This document shows, one piece after another, positions 57,323 to 64,000 of a stretch of DNA of 64,000 nt. The stretch's first letter is position 1. Each line of letters begins with the position of its first letter. Under the pieces are notes generated by a model, which saw only the letters and a program-made list of their open reading frames with translations, searched no databases and had not been told where the DNA came from. The position numbers and the translations under genes are program-made. This DNA comes from Saccharina japonica (Eukaryota > Sar > Phaeophyceae > Laminariales > Laminariaceae), in NCBI GenBank assembly GCA_008828725.1, contig MEHQ01002595.1, positions 62,001 through 126,000 of the forward strand, written 5' to 3'.

Positions 57323-60300
57323 ATGCGAGGGGAAGGCGACACTCGAGAGGGGGACAGCATCGCAAACACCGCACGTGAACTCCGCAAGAGCTGTGACCGC
57401 TGTGGACTTAAAAAGAGGAGATGCGATGGTCGGGACCCATGTCAGTGAGTTGTGTGTTCAAACTGGTCCGTACATGCTGTCTCTTGTACCAAAAGTTCCA
57501 AGTACGAGTACATACGAGCCGCCTTTGTTACAGCAATTCTGAATTATTACCTAGGATAAAGTATAGAAATCCGGGAAGTGGTTTTTGTCCCGCATACATA
57601 CTCGATAAAAAGTAGTGTGAGATGCTTCAGAATGCTGCCTCTCTTGTTTCATCAGCCTTTGCCCGTGGGACGCACTGTGCCAACTCGTGAAACATGCTGG
57701 TAAGATGCATCGATGCATCTGCCTACAGCAAGCAGTGCGAGTATCTGTAGCATGCCCTGCAGCATACCAGGTGTTACGTTGCGGCCGTTCATTTCGTAAA
57801 AGCGGTGCACGAAACCGTTGTTGTATGCACACAGCAGCACTTACTTGTAGTAATGCAATACCTGGTAGGGTTGAATCCCGTCCTGCCTTACAACTGCCGC
57901 CTGTGTTCTCGTACTACCTGGTAAACCGCGCCCCCGCTCGGAACAGACGCTGCGTTCGAATAGGTGAGACGTGCAGCTACAGCAAGCGGAGGCCACGTAC
58001 AGCTAAGCCTTCTGCTCAGCAAGCCAGGCGCAATGCATCGGCTGGGCTTCAGCCGTATGGCACGGCGGCAGTGTCACTGAAGAGGTTTGTCAACACACTA
58101 TAGATAGCAATAGGACTACAGCATGCTGTTGTTGCTGCAGTGACGTGTGTACGAAAATACTCTGGGATATTCTTTACTAGGTAATAAGAGCCCCCCCCGC
58201 CCCCACGGCGGTAGGGCCACAAGTGTGAGCGGCTCGTATTAAAAACAATGACTCAATAGGAAGGACGCTACTTTTCTGTCCGTTGTTTTTTCATGTCGGG
58301 TGCTTATGAGTTATGAACGTTGAAGCGCATACTACACATTTTCGTTGGGTGTCAAGAATACTTGGGATTATTTGGGCAAACATATCGAAGGATTGCTTGT
58401 CTCTGGTTCAAGGCAGGATAACCATCATAAAGTAACAGCTGCAAACAAGTAAATTATATGGAGAGGGGGTTGTCGCTCGATGCTTCCTCGGAAGTCAACG
58501 GGGAGGAGGTTGAAGGTGTAGGGCTGATTGAACACGAAGGTGGGCACCTGGTTTTCGTAGTATTCGGCGGTTGCAAATCACCGTTTTAGGTTTGGACTTA
58601 TTGGGGCATGGGTGAATCATGTTGACACACAGCAGCAGTAATTTTCCAGAGTTATTTACGGTTAATTGTCCGTGCACGGTGCGCTTTTGTTTTTTTTTTT
58701 CGAAAAACCTACGGTCCGGTTCGGTGCGGTTTTTAAAAAGCTAAAGTATTGGGGTGCGGTTCGGTGCGGTTATCCGATATTGGGAATCCCACGGTGTGGT
58801 TCGTTTTTTTCATGCATCCTACGGTGCGGTTCGGTGCGGTTTCTAGAAATCAGGAATCCTATGGTGCGGTTCGGTGCGGTTTTCATAAATCGGGAATCTT
58901 ACGGTGCGGTTCGGTGCTGTTTTCAGATTTTGAAAATCTTACGGTGCGGTTCGTTGTTAGGGTGTTGTTAGGGTGTTCGTGTTAGCTCCATGTGCGTGTC
59001 GCAGTGTCCAGCGTTTCTTCGTGTATTGCAAGTGATGTTGTGCTCTGGTGCAGTACGATGCAGTAACGTACGAGCACTGTCTACACGAGATGTAAGCCTA
59101 AGTATAGCTCCACAGCTGCTCTCTCAACTATTAATACGTACTGCCGACGAATGGTCCTCGTTAATATATCGTCCTGGGGGCAACTTTTTTGTAGCCCCAG
59201 GCATATTTTGTAGCCCCAGGCATATATATATGATTTGGGGGGGGGGGGCGCCGTTGCCGTAGACGTGTGATTTTTTTTCATTCCTTATATTATCTACACC
59301 CATGTTTCTCCTGCCCCCTCCCTAGTCGTAACTCAGATATGGGGTCACATAGTACCCCTCCCCCCCCCAATGGACTTCGCGAAAAAGCTGAAACTGCGAT
59401 TTCGTGTCGGGGACCTGGACCTGCCAGAAAGAAGAAGGAGGTATACCAGTAGCCGGGAGGAGGAGGAAGTAGATGCACAGATGTGCCCATGTGGCAAGGC
59501 CATAGAGAGTAGAACTCACATAGTGGGAGAATGTGAAAGGTACAAGGAAGAAAGGGATGTATTAGAGGAGGAGATGTGGAAAATAGACGAGTGTGACATG
59601 GAGCAGTTTGGCACACTAAATAGTAGCGAGAAAACGATCGCTATCTTAGGGGATAGATGGTGGCCACAGGCGGCGAAACAGGAAGGGGATAAGATTAGCA
59701 AAAGGTTTCTTTGTGATATATGTAATGAGCGCCCAAGTGTTGGAGGTGTCTCTACTAGGAGTAGGAACGGTGCTCCGTCTCAAAAGGGGTGCGTGGTCAA
59801 TGGTCAAATGACTAAGGCAAGCAACAAATGAGTTCGCCCCCCCCCCCCCTGTCTCGAAAGGGATGAGTGGTCAATAGCCAAATGACTAAGGCAAGCAACA
59901 TATGCTTCCCCCCCCGACTAGGATACACAGCTTGCCATTATATCACGAGAAGGGCCAGGCACTTTCTTCCTTAGTCTACTCGCGTCAAGTTGTGCTCACC
60001 CACGCTAGGCGCTCTCGGTAGTTGATGTCTTTCGATGAATAAAGACTCCATCCGGAGAAGCGAAGCCTTGACAGCATCGCTATTAATAGTAGTACTCGAG
60101 GTTGACCACTAGACCACCGGGACGATCTTACTGTAGACTCGGTTTGATCCAGCTCACGGGTAAACTGAAAATTGATTCAAGATTCATACCAGTCAGTGTT
60201 TATCAGTGTATCGATTGCCTGTGTTGCTCCGATATACTGCATTGGATTCCTCGTTGACCTCAGGTGCAGGCTGAGCCCTTCCCCAGCGACGGGCCTTGTG

Positions 60301-61596
60301 GGCATGCAGGAAAACATGTTTTTGAGCGACTACTTCGGCTGCATCGGTTTCCTGCGGTTCACCAGCCAGAGGTGTGTGTGAAAGTTCAGTCCCTCTGGGC
60401 ATACATTCTGCCTGTCCGACAACTGTCTTGTTTCACACTTTATCATGCTCGGAAACCTCCTTGCTCGGTGGCTTCATACCGCATGCATGCTTGGTGGCTT
60501 CCTAGCGGTAAGTTGAGCCAGACACTTGTCTTACCACCGTTCACTATCAAGCTATTTTTGTATTATAACACAGAGGCGAAGAGTGTGTGCTGCTGCAACA
60601 ACTGTCCACCTATCTATGTCGCAGAGTGTCCCCGGGAGCGAGTTACGGGCGGGCGTCCTGGTTCGCGCTTAAAGTACAGTCCCCGCCATTGATAAACGCC
60701 TTGAACATTATCGTTTCATACACCATCCTTTCACACTCTTGAGCATACGATTAGGCTGTGATATGCGGTAGGGTTTAGTGTGGCGCTCGCCGCTTGGCCC
60801 AGTTTCTTAGTTCGAGCTGCTTAGCGTCTGCCTAAAGTTGAGCTTCATGCTATTATATGGTGCTTTCTTGTCCGTTGGACAGTACTTTGGTTGAGCTTAC
60901 AGGTGTTTTCTATTTAACAGTGAGGGTATCGTGACCACCCTGTCCACAGGCAGTGCGTCGAGTAGCAGGGCTGGTGCATGCAGTCTCCCACTTCTGCTGT
61001 TACAGCCGGACCCTAGTGGGTAGCATGACCTGCTATGATACAGGAGTGATAACACAATCGTGTGCAGTGCATGCCACGTGCTTTACACCGCCTTGTCCAC
61101 TCTTTGTCTCCATCTTTTCGGTCGTCAGCAACATCCGAGAAACGATGGTCAACATGTTTGCTGGCTCGGCTTCCGTACAGCATCCAGAACACGGGGACTA
61201 CTCGACAACAGAGCAGCACTTGGACACGCTCATACCGGCTAGAGAACTCCCTGCGGGCCCCTCCACTTGCGTCTTCTGGTGCGCGGTCGCTCTCGGAGCG
61301 CTCGTGAAGGGTCGGCCAATCGAATCTGTGAGAAACGCTGTGCACAAGCAGCATATGTCACTGCTGTGTCGTCCGCAGGATATGATAATATCGTGGTGGT
61401 CAAACATCCAGCAATGTTGGATGTGGCACGAATACTGGTCGAAGCTTTCGTTCCACAGTACCTGGTATATATCGTATGCCTCATTTTCGTAGCTAAGACG
61501 ACGGGATGCGCTGCTCCGACAGGTGGAGGAGTACGCCCGCCTGGCTAGGGATGCTTTGGCCGATGTAAAGGGTCCCTCCAACGCCGAGGTAGCAAG
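57323..61596 (+). CDS. Copy D: Zn(2)Cys(6) regulator, exons 1-5
   Basis: Exons 57323-57444, 57947-58084, 60207-60371, 61129-61327 and 61523-61596 keep GT-AG borders, phases and open frames. The cluster is CDRCGLKKRRCDGRDPC plus RCVRIGETCSYSKRRPR, with canonical spacing. Exon 2 is 51 nt shorter than in B and C (an in-frame loss in the linker). Exon 4 reads NIRETMVNMFAGSASVQH and STCVFWCAVALGALVKGRP. Intron 1 is only about 500 bp and lacks the large elements found in B and C; intron 2 holds a 58-bp CGG-rich tandem array and a LINE 3' end. Exon 6 is not recognisable between 61597 and 64000, so the gene continues beyond the window or is cut. Confidence 0.72.
58690..58965 (+). repeat. CGG-rich tandem array, unit about 58 bp
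   Basis: Five to six units each holding GGTGCGGTTCGGTGCGGTT plus an AT-rich spacer such as ATCGGGAATC. It lies in intron 2 of copy D. Confidence 0.85.
59370..59831 (+). CDS. LINE-type polyprotein C-terminal fragment
   Basis: The 153-codon open frame reads LRFRVGDLDLPERRRRYTSS, then MCPCGKAIESRTHIVGECER, a C-x-C-x9-H-x4-C zinc motif of the type at the C-terminus of many LINE reverse transcriptases, then AILGDRWWPQ and a basic end. No RT catalytic motif is included. The start methionine is not meaningful; the fragment probably continued from a longer ORF upstream. Confidence 0.65.
   Translation: MDFAKKLKLRFRVGDLDLPERRRRYTSSREEEEVDAQMCPCGKAIESRTHIVGECERYKEERDVLEEEMWKIDECDMEQFGTLNSSEKTIAILGDRWWPQAAKQEGDKISKRFLCDICNERPSVGGVSTRSRNGAPSQKGCVVNGQMTKASNK
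59776..59915 (+). repeat. 74-bp tandem repeat in LINE 3' region
   Basis: GTCTC(A/G)AAAGGG..., then AAATGACTAAGGCAAGCAAC, occurs twice, each time followed by a C-run. Confidence 0.8.
60040..60117 (-). repeat. tRNA-like relic
   Basis: On the minus strand GTCCCGGTGGTCTAGTGGTC resembles the 5' part of a tRNA with box A (TGGTCTAGTGG). A weak box B (GGCTTCGCTTCTCC) follows about 45 bases later. No complete cloverleaf was recognised, so a pseudogene or SINE head is more likely than a tRNA gene. Confidence 0.4.
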
Positions 61597-64000
61597 GTGA
61601 GAGTATAAGATATCGCCGGCCGATGCCTATTACCGACCGATGTGGTGACCTCGGATATTTCAAGAGGACTCCGCGGTAATAATCTCTACTACGGCAACTA
61701 CAATAGGCGGACGGTCATGGGGTGGTAATGGAATAGGGCTTGTTTTGTGCTTCTCTTGCCCAGCAACAGAACACAGCAGCAGTGATAGAGGCCAGGATGG
61801 TGATAGAAGCTAGCTGGTTCCAGCGACAGGCGAGTCGTTTCTCCCTCGCAAGTGTGCACTCGTATGTTTGTGGGTTGGTTAGAAAACCCAATCTGGCACC
61901 GTTGTTTTCCATGGCGATATTAAAAAAGGAAAAAAACAATTGAGGGCTGGTATTTTTCATTACATTTTATTCGTTCTTGACACGCATTGCGCCTGTACAG
62001 TACTTCGTACCATTTCATAGATGTTTCGACATCTTCGACCTTGCCCAACGCACCAAAACCAGTACAACAAATTGAACAAAAACAAAAAAAAAACGGCCAG
62101 CCCTCCTTGGTGTTTTCGTGTTTTTTCTGAGGCACAATATGACGCGCCGTGCTAAGATAGAGGGTGTGGAACTTTACGGTTGGAACGTTTTCTGAATGGC
62201 GGCGCTCGCCTACCCGAAATCATCGGAATCTCATTCTTGCGGTGGCACATGCTTCAGTGTATTCTCAGGCCAGTGGACTGCTCATCGGGTTGCACTTTTA
62301 TGGCTTCTTCATTTTATTTGTTTACTTACTACTGTATTAATAATAGTATAGCGCTCCTCAGGGGAGAAGCCTCAGAAAAAATATGGTGCACCTCCACCGG
62401 AGCAAGCAAGCGTCAAATCGCCTACTTTCGTTCCCCTGTCCTGACAAAAAAAAGCATGGCGCAAAACAAATTATTTCACTGAAAAGTGTTTTGTTTTTTT
62501 TCCCCTAGGGTGTGGAAAGAACTCATACATTATGATCGTGTTCTTGGTACATCTCCTAGAATATTGTACGTACGGCTCGCAGAACAAAATAACTGTGCCG
62601 GACGGGTTCTTCTGACGGTACGAAAATGCCAAGCGTCTAGTTAATGTAGACCCATTAGACGTATTGATCGATTATCGGCCTGAAGACTATTCGCATATGT
62701 GGTGTATTTTACTATGATATAGACAACTTAACCCCCTATGCAACAACGCCCCTCCAAGCAACACGATTAGTTTTATATCGCGGAGTATAGCTCGCACACG
62801 AAAACGAGCTTTGTGGGTTATTCCCACTTGTTTGATGCGGTCACGTGGGTATTTTTGTTCTGTGATTTCCAGTCTATTTATAAAAAATAAAAAAAAATAA
62901 AAAAAACTGGCGCAAAGGTGGGATTTTGAGGTGGTTGTCGGAACCAGCTCATATGAGTCGACGGCTTCATGATGCTTCTTCCTCTCGCTAACGAGAAACT
63001 GCAGAAGCGATCAAGACGGTGATGTAATACGACCGGAATAACCGGCGATATCAGGTAATCGCGGTTAAGAGAACGGTGAACGCAATATTATCTCGGTGCT
63101 GCCCGGAATACGACGGTAAGCGCAGCGCAATCACAGTATCTAAGGAACGGTGATGGCACATGGGTAGGGCAGGAGATGAACAGGAGTCAAGAGGACGCAA
63201 GAACGTGTCAAGTTTTTTTTTCTTCTGCAAGTGGAAATATTTCCAAGGGATTCGAACCTCCAGACGCTCGGTAAACGGGCCCAACTCCTCGTCCCTGAAG
63301 CACTCCAAACCATCGTCGATTGTGGTGTGTTGGCAGATACGGCGTGGTTTCTCAGAAAGTTCGTGCCAGTACCGGGGCTTCGCGGGGGGAAATTGCACGG
63401 TATAACGAATGGCAAATCGATAAAGTCGCGGCAAAATGTTTGCAGGAATAGGGCTTCGAGGTACGAGTTTTCTCGGTGGAAATGGTATATAGACAAGATC
63501 GATTCGGCGTGGCGTCGGGTAATCATAACTTGCCCGGAAAAACGTTTAACACCTCGGACCGCTCATATTTTCCCGACCTTATATGATATGTATGATCTGT
63601 ATGATCTGTGTAGCTCATGTTGCCGGCTGGGACCCGCGTAATATCTGCATGATCTAGCGCATGCTTCCTGGGTTGGGTATTTACGATGCAGATCGTGCAC
63701 AAACTCTCACAGCTCTGCAGGTGAGGAACTACTTTAGATGAGCTAGCCCATGATCTATCTGTAGATGATCTGTCGGAGGTGTTAAACGTTTGGCCCGTAA
63801 CGGTAGATCAATGCCCAGGCGTTTCACCCGAATGTTACCGCCCCTGCAGGTCAAACGTTGCATTTTTGTGTTGGTAAAAAATGAGCGATGACTTTGCATT
63901 TTCGAACTGAAATGGTCCCGGCCCTACAGATCGCTACACGTCTAGTCTAACGCCGTGTCGGCTTTCACGATAATATTTGATGTTCCCCTATGATCAGATC
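61597..64000. other. Region after copy D exon 5, no gene recognised
   Basis: Starts with the GTGAGA donor of exon 5. It contains poly-A/T-rich stretches, a short inverted pair (AGGGCTGG near 61945, CCAGCCCT near 62095) and a GGTTCGAATCCC box on the minus strand near 63247-63260. No family exon or other recognisable coding region is visible. Confidence 0.5.

Larger units (their letters stand above)
59340..60060 (+). mobile_element. 3' end of a non-LTR (LINE) retrotransposon
   Basis: Holds the C-terminal coding end (59370-59831), a duplicated 3' segment (59776-59915) and an AATAAA at about 60037. The 5' part with the reverse transcriptase is missing, as usual for truncated LINE copies. Confidence 0.65.

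Noticed and set aside
63215..63330. tRNA gene on the minus strand
   Set aside because: A GGTTCGAATCCC box B is present near 63247-63260, but I found no box A at the right distance and no acceptor stem.

Overview
This is a repeat-rich eukaryotic nuclear window. No operon, Shine-Dalgarno site or long intronless host gene is visible. All recognisable host genes are on the + strand and are split by GT-AG introns. TTAGGG-type interstitial telomere repeats, a DIRS-order retrotransposon and an intron-rich Zn(2)Cys(6) gene family outside an obvious fungal setting suggest an alga or other protist, perhaps a stramenopile such as a brown alga. That placement is inference; no rRNA or conserved marker gene is present.

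The backbone is a head-to-tail array of one gene family. By comparing the copies I recovered a 13-exon structure with matching splice phases: exon 1 and exon 2 each carry half of a Zn(2)Cys(6) binuclear cluster, exons 4-7 look like the middle homology region of fungal-type Zn(2)Cys(6) transcription factors, and exon 13 ends in an acidic tail. Copy A (exons 6-13, 2380-9766) lacks its 5' part. Copy B (21594-33765) has all 13 exons and an open frame of 740 codons. Copy C (36747-54279) looks like a fusion of a gene head (exons 1-2) with a 5'-truncated second copy; it has two exon 2 versions, one with a cluster cysteine replaced by tyrosine. Copy D (57323-61596) shows exons 1-5 before exons stop being recognisable.

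The intergenic spaces and large introns are filled with mobile DNA. Between A and B a DNA transposon with GTGGTCCC ends (10724-20824) encloses a decayed DIRS-order element (13616-20377) whose split direct repeats (A1-ORFs-B1-A2-B2) match the PAT/Ngaro layout. Other elements: a PIF/Harbinger-like element (6703-7510), two 88-bp piggyBac-like MITEs with TTAA duplications, a 786-bp foldback with TA duplication (30694-31479), a LINE 3' end (59340-60060), tRNA-derived repeats, and several elements built from clusters of a short degenerate word that differs from element to element.

The most striking pattern is that these word clusters, many containing CGG/CCG triplets, sit in the 5' introns or just upstream of each Zn(2)Cys(6) gene copy, each copy with a different word. 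Zn(2)Cys(6) proteins usually bind CGG half-sites, so an autoregulatory or element-targeting link is possible, but untested.
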